DNA from: Bacillus sp. AFS001701
GTDB lineage: Bacteria; Bacillota; Bacilli; Bacillales; Bacillaceae_G
Direction of reading: 5' to 3'
DNA: 60,343 nt
NCBI RefSeq assembly: GCF_002559405.1
Contig: NZ_NTZO01000088.1
Coordinates: 1-60,343 of the forward strand
The notes beneath the pieces were generated by a model. That model worked only from the letters and a program-made list of their open reading frames with translations, was not told where the DNA came from and searched no databases. Shown here in pieces: positions 7,849-15,877 of this stretch; the first letter of the stretch is position 1; every line of letters begins with the position of its first letter. The position numbers were made by a program, and so were the translations under genes.

Positions 7849-9204
7849 TTATACATTTAATGAATTACTACTTGTCGTTTCTGTTGACTTTCTAGCTTCC
7901 ATTCTTTCTGCTACTACAACAAACGGTAAGTAAATAACGATTGAAATCACTACGTTTACAAGCGATAAAACTGCACCGCTCCAGTGACCTCCAGTTGCTA
8001 AATAGCCACCTATAACTGGTGGAGTTACCCAAGGGATTGTAGAAACAACTGGGAAAACAATATGTGATTGAACTGCTAAATAAGAAATAATGGTTAAAAC
8101 AATTGGAGTAATGATAAATGGTATTAACCATACTGGGTTTAACACGATTGGTAATCCGAAAATAATTGGTTCATTAATATTAAATAATCCTGGAGGTGTT
8201 CCTAAAGCAATCATCTGTTTATGACGTTTACGGTTAACTAAGAACATTGCAACAAGTAAACCGATTGTAGTACCTGATCCACCCATATATACGAAAGCAT
8301 CTAAGAATGGCCCTGCTAAGACTGAATACTTATCTAGATCTGTTACACCTTTTGCATATAAATCGATGTTATGGTTACCTAGAGTAGTTAATAAAGGAGT
8401 TGTAATCCCCCCTAAAATATTTGGACCATGTAATCCAAGTGCCCAGAAGAAATGTACAAAGAATGCAATCGCAACCGCAAATCCTAATGAATCGGCTGCA
8501 TCAGTTAATGGTTTTACAAGAACTGAATTTAACCATTCATTAAAGAATACGCCGTTCGAAATGTATAATCTGAACAATAAGCCAATTAATGCAACGATAA
8601 AGATTGTTAACATACCTGGTAACAACTTTGCAAATGCTTTTGATACTGCTGGTGGAACGCCATCTGGTAATTTAATGACTAATTGTTTCACTCTAGCTAA
8701 ACGTACAAAAATTTCAGTCGCAATAATCGCAACGATAATACCTGTAAATAAAGCTGTTGAGTTTAATGAATTCCAACTAATAAATCCCCAAGTTCCACCT
8801 GTAGCTGTCTTACCACCATTTAACGTAACAGATACTGCAGCTAATGATTGTGGAACAAGTACAAAGTAACACGCTAATGCAACAAGCATTGCTTCAAAAC
8901 CTTCATCACCATAAGAACGAGCTAATCTATGCGCGATCCCTACAACGGCAAATACTGTCATAAATGCAAATGTTCCCCACCAAATATCACTGCCTAGTGT
9001 TTTCCAGTTTGCACCAAAGACTGTTTCCATCATTTTATCGTAGCCGTGAATTGCGCCACCTAAGTTATTAATAAGTACAGCAAAAGCTCCAATCATCGTA
9101 ATGGCAATCATTCCAATTAACGCATCACGGATCGCTAACAAATGACGTTGATTACCAAACTTCGCTGCGGCAGGCATTATATACTTTTCAGCAAAACGCA
9201 TCAT
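7849..9204 (-). CDS. PTS cellobiose/chitobiose-type IIC permease (operon 2)
   Basis: This is a 451-residue membrane permease of the lactose/cellobiose family and a close paralogue of the IIC at 5359-6714. It shares WALGLHGPNILGGI and FNINEPIIFG. Differences are concentrated in the loop around residues 115-135 and in the C-terminus, which may reflect a different sugar preference. It lies between IIB and IIA of its own operon. Confidence 0.95.
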   Translation of the reverse strand: MMRFAEKYIMPAAAKFGNQRHLLAIRDALIGMIAITMIGAFAVLINNLGGAIHGYDKMMETVFGANWKTLGSDIWWGTFAFMTVFAVVGIAHRLARSYGDEGFEAMLVALACYFVLVPQSLAAVSVTLNGGKTATGGTWGFISWNSLNSTALFTGIIVAIIATEIFVRLARVKQLVIKLPDGVPPAVSKAFAKLLPGMLTIFIVALIGLLFRLYISNGVFFNEWLNSVLVKPLTDAADSLGFAVAIAFFVHFFWALGLHGPNILGGITTPLLTTLGNHNIDLYAKGVTDLDKYSVLAGPFLDAFVYMGGSGTTIGLLVAMFLVNRKRHKQMIALGTPPGLFNINEPIIFGLPIVLNPVWLIPFIITPIVLTIISYLAVQSHIVFPVVSTIPWVTPPVIGGYLATGGHWSGAVLSLVNVVISIVIYLPFVVVAERMEARKSTETTSSNSLNV

Positions 9205-9247
9205 TCAAAATACACCTTCTATTCTCTCTAGATTTTTAATTCCCCGT

Positions 9248-9550
9248 TTATTTTTTCAAATTTAAAGCCATTTCCAGAACAGCTTCACCATTCATCAATC
9301 CATAATGCACTGGATTAATCGTATCTACTGGTATCCCTTTAGGTTCAGCTAGTTTTTTCATTTCTGAGATTAGATAACGAACCTGAGGACCAAGAAGTAA
9401 TACATCCGCTTTGACTAAATTTTCCTTTGCCTCATCACCAGCAACAGCCCATATTGTTGCCTCAATTCCTTTTGCCTTAGCTGCTTGTTCCATTTTTGTA
9501 ACTAGTAGACTAGTCGACATTCCTGCAGAACATACCAATAAGATATTCAT
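9248..9550 (-). CDS. PTS lactose/cellobiose-family IIB component (operon 2)
   Basis: The start is taken at the ATG at 9550, which follows GAGGAGG closely. The longer open frame would begin at a TTG inside that ribosome binding site. This gives 100 residues starting [17 protein letters not shown], matching the operon 1 paralogue, with Cys7 as the predicted phospho-acceptor. It is the first gene of operon 2. Confidence 0.94.
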   Translation of the reverse strand: MNILLVCSAGMSTSLLVTKMEQAAKAKGIEATIWAVAGDEAKENLVKADVLLLGPQVRYLISEMKKLAEPKGIPVDTINPVHYGLMNGEAVLEMALNLKK

Positions 9551-9577
9551 CCTACACCTCCTCAATTTTCCTCGTCG

Positions 9578-9592
9578 ATGAAACGCTTACAT
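9578..9592. promoter_or_regulatory. Candidate cre (CcpA) site in the operon 2 leader
   Basis: ATGAAACGCTTACAT is a near palindrome that matches the cre consensus TGWAANCGNTNWCA except for one missing internal base. It lies between the sigma-54 promoter and the IIB start, so bound CcpA could act as a roadblock under glucose. Confidence 0.5.
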
Positions 9593-9655
9593 TTTTACAA
9601 ATAATGACAAAAGAATTACGCGTTACAATGACAAGTTGCGAATCAATTTAAATAT

Positions 9656-9672
9656 TGCAAATCCTGTGCCAA
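9656..9672 (-). promoter_or_regulatory. Sigma-54 (-24/-12) promoter of PTS operon 2
   Basis: On the minus strand the site reads TTGGCACAGGATTTGCA, a full match to TGGCAC-N5-TTGCW. It is about 106 bases before the IIB start codon, the same layout as in operon 1. Confidence 0.92.
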
Positions 9673-9756
9673 TATTCTAAAAAATCTATCTATTCGAAAA
9701 CACAACAAAAAAACCTTGATAAATCAAGGTTTTCAAAACGTAGCATTTGTTCAAAA

Positions 9757-9880
9757 TATTAGTGTTTTATAAGTGTGTAGGCTCATTTGGTACTGTGTTT
9801 ACAAACACACAATAGTGTGTTGCCAAATTACACAATCTAAACGATTCCCTAAGCTGAAGTGTGTCACTCAATAACACATT
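9757..9880 (-). promoter_or_regulatory. Upstream activator sites for the sigma-54 promoter of operon 2
   Basis: The cluster contains a palindrome TGTGTTTACAAACACA (9794-9809) and two dyads TGTGT-N9-ACACA (9816-9834 and 9860-9878), plus looser AGTGTTTTATAAGTGTG at about 9761. It lies 85-225 bases upstream of the -24 element. The repeated TGTGT/ACACA half-sites match those in front of operon 1 and suggest one common activator. Confidence 0.72.
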
Positions 9881-9884
9881 AATA

Positions 9885-10178
9885 TTAATCTTCAACTGTT
9901 AAATGAGTTTTACAAAATTCGAATACTTCTTTTTCTTCATCTTCTTCCAAATCAAAATCTAAATACTGATTTGACTCAGATTCATACAAGTCATATTTAA
10001 TTAATTTCGACTCTTCACCATTTACTCCAAAAAGCACTTTTATGTATATACCTTTTTCATTAAATAATTCATCATCCTCTGGTACATTGATATAAAGAAT
10101 AAACTCATATCGATCACCCTCAATGATACCAAATGGATCTTTTATTTCTTCTACAGTGTATTCTGCAATCGTTAACAC
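9885..10178 (-). CDS. Conserved Bacillaceae protein, DUF6509-like
   Basis: The open frame extends to 10295, but that part overlaps a structured RNA. The protein-like sequence begins at the GTG at 10178, preceded by GAAGGG, giving 97 residues starting MLTIAEYTVEEIKDPFGI. The C-terminal half is very acidic (DFDLEEDEEKE). I recognise the overall pattern of the DUF6509 family of unknown function, by memory only. A TATAAT box at 10210-10215 lies at a suitable distance for an own promoter. No function is known. Confidence 0.7.
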   Translation of the reverse strand: MLTIAEYTVEEIKDPFGIIEGDRYEFILYINVPEDDELFNEKGIYIKVLFGVNGEESKLIKYDLYESESNQYLDFDLEEDEEKEVFEFCKTHLTVED

Positions 10179-10229
10179 AAAAACATTCCCTTCAATTTTA
10201 ATATGTACTATTATACACAAAGGAATGGA

Positions 10230-10345
10230 CAAAAAGAAAGACGCCTGCCGCAGCAGACGTCTTGATGCGTTTGAGGCGAGAGACCGGGCGGCCACATCCG
10301 CGCGTTTAGCTTGCGCATATCTCTCGTCTTACTCAAATTAGCTCA
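10230..10345 (-). ncRNA. Candidate structured RNA ending in a terminator
   Basis: On the minus strand TTTGAG and CGAGAGA pair with TCTCTCG and CTCAAA over about 80 bases, enclosing GC-rich inner helices (GCGC, GGCCGCCCGG). A strong hairpin AAGACG-CTGC/GCAG-CGTCTT at 10238-10264 with a T-rich tail follows. The segment is far richer in GC than its surroundings and ends about 55 bases before the DUF6509-like gene. It could be a free small RNA or a cis-acting leader. I do not recognise it as a known riboswitch class. Confidence 0.55.
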
Positions 10346-10473
10346 TCGCAAAGAGTAATATATCATATATTTAGGAAAAAGAATAGAGGAAAAAAATAGA
10401 AGGAGCAAAAATAACCGATAAAATTACTCGACTCATTTTAGTAAATTTAAAAATGATTTTAAACTTCTCTTGT

Positions 10474-10629
10474 TTAGAAACAGAATTTAATGATTTTTAA
10501 GTCGAAGCAGTATTTTTTCTTTTTAGTTGTTGAGTACAGTTTATAGGTTTCTTTAAATTTTAATTCTCTTTCTATTTCATCTTTATTGAATTGAGCCATT
10601 TCTTCAAGAAACCAAGAATTCATATCCAT
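10474..10629 (-). CDS. Small hypothetical protein, 51 residues
   Basis: An ATG at 10629 follows AAAGGGAGG at normal spacing and opens a 51-codon frame beginning MDMNSWFLEEMAQFNKDEIE. The composition is charged, with a lysine cluster KKKK and two cysteines near the end, and no membrane segment is visible. It lies alone between the structured RNA and the tRNA gene on the same strand. The ribosome binding site and protein-like composition are the only evidence; no family is recognised. Confidence 0.5.
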   Translation of the reverse strand: MDMNSWFLEEMAQFNKDEIERELKFKETYKLYSTTKKKKYCFDLKIIKFCF

Positions 10630-10777
10630 TTGAATGACCTCCCTTTATTTACTTTAAATATATGATTTTAAGTAAAGGGAACCCATTCTTCATTGGATGG
10701 AGTTTTAGTACATCTTTAGTTGTAATGTAAAGGTAGGATTTTAGGCTGAGATTCAGGGTTTAACAGAAGAACAATAA

Positions 10778-10823
10778 AAACCGAGCGATATGTCTGTTAT
10801 TTTACAGATTTTATCACTCGGTT
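10778..10823 (-). terminator. Terminator of the tRNA-Arg transcript
   Basis: AAACCGAG.GATA and TATCGCTCGGTTT form a long stem with T-richness after it on the minus strand. It stands about 12 bases beyond the tRNA 3' end. Confidence 0.8.
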
Positions 10824-10834
10824 TAATCTTTTAG

Positions 10835-10907
10835 CGCGCTCGACAGGATTCGAACCTGCGACACACGGTACCGGAAACCGTTGCTCTATCCACTGAGCTA
10901 CGAACGC
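10835..10907 (-). tRNA. tRNA-Arg (anticodon CCG)
   Basis: The 73-base gene folds into a full cloverleaf. The acceptor stem GCGTTCG/CGAGCGC has one G-T pair, the D-arm is GCTC-AGTGGATA-GAGC, the anticodon stem ACGGT/ACCGT encloses TTCCGGT, and the T-arm carries GGTTCGAAT. The anticodon CCG reads CGG (Arg). The CCA end is not encoded. An AT-rich TATAAT-like stretch lies just upstream, and a terminator follows. Confidence 0.95.
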
Positions 10908-11020
10908 ATTATAATATAAAGGTAAATAAGTAGATCGTATTGTCGCCCCAATCTCAGGAGGCAGGTGCAAGGAGCAGCTCGATTGGTGCGCTGCAGTTTC
11001 GCTTTGTAGCTTATTCAAAC

Positions 11021-11042
11021 GTGCTCTATCCACTGAGTTAAC
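11021..11042 (-). pseudogene. tRNA D-arm remnant
   Basis: On the minus strand TAACTCAGTGGATAGAGCAC matches the D-arm region of the neighbouring tRNA-Arg (GTAGCTCAGTGGATAGAGCA) at nearly every base and in the same orientation, 140 bases away. The rest of the tRNA is missing. It may be the relic of a deleted tRNA gene or of recombination at the tRNA locus. Confidence 0.55.
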
Positions 11043-11213
11043 AAAGATTGAGAAAAATGTAAGGTCTAGAAAAAGATTTATATAAAAAATCTTATGTTTT
11101 ATTATATCGTTAGAATGTTCTGACCGCAATGATTTAGGTTTCTTTTTGAGGTAGAAAAAGAAGAAGATACACTTTAGAATGGTTTGTGTGCCTATTCTTC
11201 TATAAATTTTGTT

Positions 11214-11340
11214 TTATAGATTTTTCCCTTTTGTTTTGATGGCTTTGTAAAATCGTTTAAACTCATCGTCTTCTATATACGGAAGACGCGATGAAATTAT
11301 ATTTAATTCTAATCTATCAACAAAACTATAGTACTTGTTT
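11214..11340 (-). pseudogene. Possible C-terminal coding remnant
   Basis: A 41-codon open stretch without a start codon has protein-like composition (VDRLELNIISSRLPYIEDD, then FKRFYKAIKTKGKNL) and ends in TAA. Upstream the frame is closed by TGA. It looks like the tail of a decayed gene, but no family is recognised and chance is not excluded. Confidence 0.3.
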
Positions 11341-11514
11341 TTTCAGAAGTTAAAATATTTAGAGCAATTTTTTTAGATAAATAATTTCAAATGATTAGTT
11401 TATAAGTTCATTTTCGATCTTAATTGAAAAATAAACTGATTAATAAACTGTTATTTTACGCTAAGTAAAGGATATTTAAGTAGCATTTTATCTTAAACTT
11501 TTTTTGATGAATTA

Positions 11515-11642
11515 GTTGATTGGAACGGAGGGATGCTCGACTCCTATGGGATAAGCGAGAAGGCTGAGACCCCGCAGGCTCGCCGAGAAGGCGCTCAGGT
11601 CTCGCCCCCATGGAAAGCGAGCATCCCGCAGTGGAAATCAAC
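11515..11642. repeat. Dispersed hairpin element B, intact copy
   Basis: The 128-bp unit runs from GTTGATTGGAACGGAGGGAT to GTGGAAATCAAC. Its ends are inverted (GTTGATT/AATCAAC and GGATGCTCG/CGAGCATCC), and the GC-rich centre contains GAGACCCCGCAGGCTCGCC. I recognise this as a type of intergenic repeat common in Bacillaceae genomes. A degenerate copy lies at 24652-24790. Confidence 0.8.
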
Positions 11643-11983
11643 CTCACTAAACACCTTTACGAAAACTTGGTAATTAAATTGACAAGACTGTTTTTCAATA
11701 GTGTGACGCCCCCTGTATATAGAGGACGTTATTTACTTTTTACTTCTTCTTTTTCTTCCATTCTCATTCATTTCCAAACAATATCTGCTCCCGATTATTT
11801 AATTAACCGAATAGGATTCATTTTGTTATTAGTTTTTTAACTGATCAAAAGAAAAACTACATAAAGTTACGTTTAATAATAGGAAAAGTCGTTAATGATG
11901 TTGAAGTATTAGATAAATAGATATGTTATAAAAGGTCAATATTTTTTAGTTTAAATAATACATTAAATATAGCATCTCTTTTA

Positions 11984-12014
11984 TTTGACCTTTTCTGACC
12001 TTAAAGGTATTATT
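11984..12014 (+). promoter_or_regulatory. clpP promoter with overlapping CtsR operator
   Basis: TTTGACCTTTTCTGACCTT (11984-12002) is the reverse of the CtsR heptad pair AAGGTCA-N-AAAGGTCAAA. It overlaps a vegetative -35 TTGACC (11985-11990), which is 17 bases from the -10 TATTAT (12008-12013). Another half-site AAAGGTCAAT lies at 11931-11940. CtsR repression relieved by heat stress is the expected control. Confidence 0.9.
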
Positions 12015-12054
12015 GTATTAATCATTCATTTGTTTTAAACAAGGAGGAGAAAAA

Positions 12055-12648
12055 ATGAATTTAATTCCTACAGTTATTGAACAAACAAGTCGTGGTGAGC
12101 GTGCGTATGATATATACTCTCGTCTATTAAAAGACCGCATCATCATGTTAGGTAGCGCAATCGATGATAACGTAGCTAACTCAATTGTTTCACAACTTTT
12201 ATTTTTAGCAGCAGAAGATCCAGATAAGGATATTTCATTATACATAAATAGTCCAGGAGGAAGTATTACTGCTGGTATGGCTATTTATGATACGATGAAC
12301 TTTATTAAGCCACAAGTATCTACAATATGTATTGGTATGGCGGCTTCAATGGGTGCTTTCTTATTATCTGCTGGGGAAAAAGGAAAGAGATATGCTCTTC
12401 CAAATGCAGAAGTTATGATTCACCAACCATTAGGTGGTGCTCAAGGGCAAGCTACTGAAATCGAAATTGCAGCTAAGCGAATCTTGTTCTTACGTGATAA
12501 ATTAAACAAAATTCTTGCAGATCGTACTGGTCAACCATTAGATACGATCGAGCGTGATACAGAGCGCGATAACTTTATGACTGCAGACCGTGCATTAGAA
12601 TACGGATTAATTGATAAAGTAATTTCTAATACTGCAGCTATTAAATAA
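12055..12648 (+). CDS. clpP: ATP-dependent Clp protease proteolytic subunit
   Basis: ClpP forms the 14-subunit proteolytic barrel used by ClpX, ClpC and ClpE to degrade damaged and regulatory proteins. The 197 residues match the B. subtilis length. The catalytic triad is visible as Ser98 (in GMAASMG), His123 (MIHQPLGG) and Asp172. The start ATG follows AAGGAGGAG. It is the only core gene here read on the plus strand and converges on crh, as in B. subtilis. Confidence 0.98.
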   Translation: MNLIPTVIEQTSRGERAYDIYSRLLKDRIIMLGSAIDDNVANSIVSQLLFLAAEDPDKDISLYINSPGGSITAGMAIYDTMNFIKPQVSTICIGMAASMGAFLLSAGEKGKRYALPNAEVMIHQPLGGAQGQATEIEIAAKRILFLRDKLNKILADRTGQPLDTIERDTERDNFMTADRALEYGLIDKVISNTAAIK

Positions 12649-12652
12649 TAAT

Positions 12653-12686
12653 AAAAAACTAGCCGTAATTTCTCGGCTAGTTTTTT
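12653..12686. terminator. clpP terminator
   Basis: AAACTAGCCG and CGGCTAGTTT form a stem flanked by A and T runs. It ends clpP and can also act in the opposite direction. Confidence 0.9.
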
Positions 12687-12696
12687 TATAGAAAAA

Positions 12697-12725
12697 ATTG
12701 GACATCCAACTTGTGAATGTCCAAT
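12697..12725 (-). terminator. Terminator of the yvcI-crh operon
   Basis: ATTGGACAT and ATGTCCAAT pair around an 11-base loop, followed on the minus strand by TTTTTTC, immediately after the crh stop codon. Confidence 0.88.
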
Positions 12726-12729
12726 TACA

Positions 12730-12987
12730 TCAAATTTCTTCTCCAATAAAGTCCATTACGGCTTCCATCGCTTCAACTTCATCGTCGCCAGTAACAGTAA
12801 TTACGATTTCTTCTCCATGAGGTACAGCAAGACTCATAACACCCATGATACTTTTAACGTTTACTTGTTTACCTTTGTAAGCTAATAATACTTCTGAGCG
12901 AAATCTCGTAGCAACTTGAACAAATTGTGCTGCTGGACGAGCCTGTATTCCAGTTTCTAATAGTACTCTTCCTTTTTTCTCAATCAT
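12730..12987 (-). CDS. crh: Crh, catabolite repression HPr-like protein
   Basis: The protein has 85 residues and the HPr fold. Position 15, the phospho-His of HPr, is Gln, while the regulatory Ser46 (KSIMG) is kept. Crh therefore cannot take part in sugar phosphorylation, but when phosphorylated at Ser46 by HPr kinase it serves as a CcpA co-repressor. The kinase gene hprK is encoded 10 kb away in this window. It is the last gene of the yvcI-rapZ-yvcK-whiA-crh group. Confidence 0.96.
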   Translation of the reverse strand: MIEKKGRVLLETGIQARPAAQFVQVATRFRSEVLLAYKGKQVNVKSIMGVMSLAVPHGEEIVITVTGDDEVEAMEAVMDFIGEEI

Positions 12988-13007
12988 TTTTTCTTCCCTC
13001 TTAACTT

Positions 13008-13958
13008 TTATTTTATTTTTATCGGTTCTCCCGCTCTTAGTTTATCAGCTATTTCATCAATTTTACGTAGTCGATGATTGATTCCTGATTTACTAATTGC
13101 ACCACTAGATACCATTTCACCTAACTCTTTTAATGTTACATCCTCATACGCTACTCGAAGTTCTGCAATTTCACGTAGCTTCGGCGGTAATATATCTAAA
13201 CCAACTGAGTTTTGGATATAACGTATATTTTCAATTTGCCTAAAGGCTGCACTGATTGTTTTATTTAAGTTCGCAGTTTCACAATTTACTAGACGATTAA
13301 CACTGTTTCTCATATCTCTTAGAATGCGGATATCCTCAAACCTTAATAAAGCTGAATGTGCACCAACAACGTTTAAAAACTCAGTAATTTTTTCTGCTTC
13401 CTTTAAGTACGTGATATAACCTTTACGTCTCTCCAGTGTTTTAGCATTTAATCCGAACTCATTCATTAGACGGCAAATTTCTTCCGTATGCTCTTTATAT
13501 AGTGAAAAAATTTCTAAATGATATGAAGATGTCTCTGGATTATTTACTGAACCACCAGCTAGAAAAGCACCTCTTAAATAGGAGCGTTTACAACATTTCT
13601 TCGCAATTAGCTCTTTTGCTATTTCATTCGTAAAGGTAAATCCTTCACCAGTTATATAAAGATCATTTAAAATATGTTTCGCTTCTTCTTTTATTCGAAC
13701 AATATATACATTGTTCTTTTTAAGACGCATTTTTTTACGAACGAGCAATTCAACGTCCACATCATAAACACGTTTAATTAATACATATATTCTTCTAGCT
13801 ATTGCTGCATTTTCAGTAACTACATCTACAATAAATTGGCGATTCGCAATTGATAATGAACCATTCATTCGAATTAAAGAGGATAGCTCAGATTTTGAAC
13901 AACAATCTTTGATCTCAATCGTTGTTAATTCTTTTTTCGTTTCTGATGCAAAGGACAT
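13008..13958 (-). CDS. whiA: DNA-binding protein WhiA
   Basis: WhiA proteins combine an N-terminal LAGLIDADG-like domain with a C-terminal helix-turn-helix. In B. subtilis WhiA influences cell division and chromosome segregation. The protein begins [11 protein letters not shown] and the C-terminal part ([13 protein letters not shown]) is typical. The open frame can start at a GTG at 13967 inside the ribosome binding site AAGGAGGGGG, but the ATG at 13958 gives the standard 316 residues. It lies 20 bases before crh and 30 bases after yvcK. Confidence 0.96.
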   Translation of the reverse strand: MSFASETKKELTTIEIKDCCSKSELSSLIRMNGSLSIANRQFIVDVVTENAAIARRIYVLIKRVYDVDVELLVRKKMRLKKNNVYIVRIKEEAKHILNDLYITGEGFTFTNEIAKELIAKKCCKRSYLRGAFLAGGSVNNPETSSYHLEIFSLYKEHTEEICRLMNEFGLNAKTLERRKGYITYLKEAEKITEFLNVVGAHSALLRFEDIRILRDMRNSVNRLVNCETANLNKTISAAFRQIENIRYIQNSVGLDILPPKLREIAELRVAYEDVTLKELGEMVSSGAISKSGINHRLRKIDEIADKLRAGEPIKIK

Positions 13959-13997
13959 TTGAATCACCCCCTCCTTCTAGCTCTATATATTTTTTCA

Positions 13998-14966
13998 TTA
14001 TTCTTTTATTTTTGTCGGGATTAGATCACATAAGATTTCAGCTAACTTTACTGTATCATGCCTAATCACATTATCATCATATTTAACGATCGACTTATGA
14101 ACAATTTCTAGATTTAAAGATTCAAGCTCATTTATATCAAGTTTTACTTGTTGAGCATGTTCTTCCTTATAAAGTTCTAAAATATTTTTAGGCATTGTGC
14201 CTTCATTGACAATTATTGTATCGATAAAGCTTGAGTCTAAATGCTGGTATAGAGCCCTTACGTGATCACTAGCTGTATAATGCAAAGTTTCACCCGCTTG
14301 AGTCATCACATTACATACATATACTTTTTTAGCATTTGAATTTACAACAGCCTTCCCAATTTTAGTAACTAATAGATTAGGAAGGATACTCGTATATAAA
14401 CTACCCGGTCCAATTACAATTAAGTCAGCACGATTAATTTCATCAAGTGCTTCTTTTAAAGGTTCAACATTTCCTGGTGCTAAAAATACTCTTTTAATCT
14501 TCTTACCAGAATAAGGAATTTTTGATTCACCTGAAACAATAGTGCCATCTTCTAATTCAGCTTTTAATACGACACTTTGATTAGCTGCTGGTATAACTTT
14601 CCCTCTAACATTTAATACCCTTCTCATTTCAATGATTGCACGGTAAAAATCACCTGTAATCGCAGTCATTGCACTTAGCATTAAATTACCTAGAGAATGT
14701 CCAGAAAGGTCTCCAGATGTTGCAAATCGATGTTGGAATAATTCTTCCAACATCGGTTCCACATCTGATAACGCGGCAAGTACATTTCGTACATCACCAG
14801 GTGGTGGAATTTTCAACTCGTCACGTAATCGTCCAGAGCTACCACCATCATCTGCAACTGTAACGATAGCGGTAATATCAACGGGATGTTTTTTCAACCC
14901 ACGAACTAAAACAGATAGTCCCGTTCCGCCTCCAATTATTACTATTTTCGAACGTTGACTAACCAT
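13998..14966 (-). CDS. yvcK: Gluconeogenesis factor YvcK/MgfK
   Basis: This 322-residue member of the CofD-like/UPF0052 family is needed in B. subtilis for growth on gluconeogenic substrates and for normal cell shape. The N-terminal nucleotide-binding signature IIGGGTGLSVLVRGLKK and VTVADDGGSSGRLR are clear. Its ATG shares one base with the rapZ stop codon (TAATG), so the two genes are translationally coupled. Confidence 0.96.
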   Translation of the reverse strand: MVSQRSKIVIIGGGTGLSVLVRGLKKHPVDITAIVTVADDGGSSGRLRDELKIPPPGDVRNVLAALSDVEPMLEELFQHRFATSGDLSGHSLGNLMLSAMTAITGDFYRAIIEMRRVLNVRGKVIPAANQSVVLKAELEDGTIVSGESKIPYSGKKIKRVFLAPGNVEPLKEALDEINRADLIVIGPGSLYTSILPNLLVTKIGKAVVNSNAKKVYVCNVMTQAGETLHYTASDHVRALYQHLDSSFIDTIIVNEGTMPKNILELYKEEHAQQVKLDINELESLNLEIVHKSIVKYDDNVIRHDTVKLAEILCDLIPTKIKE

Positions 14967-15850
14967 TATTTATGACTCCTTTTTTCAACGTCCCGATGAC
15001 TAACATTCGTATCATATTGATCCTTATAGTAGTTAGCTAAATACTCTGCTAAAGTAACAGAGCGATGCTGTCCACCTGTACATCCGATCGCAATGATTAG
15101 TTGTCGTTTACCTTCTCTTTTATATTGAGGTAACATAAAACTAATTAAATCAATTAATTTCAGCATAAATTCGGTTGTCTCATTAAATTTTAGAACATAA
15201 GAGGAAACTTCTTCATCTAAGCCAGTTAAAGGACGCATTGATTCAATATAAAATGGGTTTGGTAAAAATCGTACGTCAAATACTAAATCCGCATCAATCG
15301 GTATTCCATACTTAAAACCGAATGACTGAATATTTACTGAAAAACCTTCTTGTTCATTTTCTCTAAATTGTTCAATTATTTTTTCTCGTAATATTTTAGG
15401 CTTTAAATCTGAAGTATCATAAATTAATTGTGCACGCCCTTTTACCTCGGCTAAAAGAGTACGTTCCAACTCAATTCCCTTTAATGGAGATCCTGTTGGA
15501 GAAAGTGGATGTGAGCGACGAGTTTCTTTGTATCGAGTAACAAGTGCAGCATTCGTTGCATCTAAAAATAAAATTTGAGGGATGATTGAAGGAGTAGACA
15601 TTAATTGATCTAACGAATTCCCTAACTGATCAAAAAATTCTCTTCCTCGTAAATCCATAACAAGAGCAACTTTATCTGTTGTATTGTGATCCGGGTCCTT
15701 TAATAGCTCTACAAATTTTGGAAGTAGAGCAGGAGGAAGATTATCGACACAGAAATAACCGATATCTTCTAACGCTTGAACAACGACAGTCTTTCCAGCA
15801 CCTGACATTCCAGTTATAATAACCATTTTTACATGTGATCTTGTAGGCAT
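14966..15850 (-). CDS. rapZ: RNase adapter / nucleotide-binding protein RapZ (YvcJ)
   Basis: The protein has 294 residues. The Walker A motif GMSGAGKT lies near residue 14, and the C-terminal [10 protein letters not shown] segment is typical of RapZ/YvcJ. The E. coli protein binds glucosamine-6-phosphate and steers small-RNA decay; the Bacillus protein binds GTP and its role is less clear. It is the second gene of the yvcI operon and is coupled to yvcK by overlapping codons. Confidence 0.95.
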   Translation of the reverse strand: MPTRSHVKMVIITGMSGAGKTVVVQALEDIGYFCVDNLPPALLPKFVELLKDPDHNTTDKVALVMDLRGREFFDQLGNSLDQLMSTPSIIPQILFLDATNAALVTRYKETRRSHPLSPTGSPLKGIELERTLLAEVKGRAQLIYDTSDLKPKILREKIIEQFRENEQEGFSVNIQSFGFKYGIPIDADLVFDVRFLPNPFYIESMRPLTGLDEEVSSYVLKFNETTEFMLKLIDLISFMLPQYKREGKRQLIIAIGCTGGQHRSVTLAEYLANYYKDQYDTNVSHRDVEKRSHK

Positions 15851-15877
15851 TTAACTCAACCCTTTCTATAATTTAGG

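Larger units (their letters stand above)
10908..12054. other. Long intergenic region before clpP: tRNA remnant, coding remnant, element B, CtsR promoter
   Basis: No intact gene is convincing here. It contains a D-arm-like tRNA fragment (11021-11042), a possible coding remnant (11214-11340), dispersed element B (11515-11642) and the clpP control region. The stretches between these are AT-rich, and I see nothing else in them. Confidence 0.6.

Noticed and set aside
10179-10295. N-terminal extension of the DUF6509-like protein
   Set aside because: This part overlaps the terminator and the structured RNA and has no protein-like conservation pattern; GTG at 10178 gives the expected start.
11610-11840. 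Plus-strand open frame of 76 codons before clpP
   Set aside because: It begins inside hairpin element B, has no ribosome binding site and reads as low-complexity AT-rich sequence.
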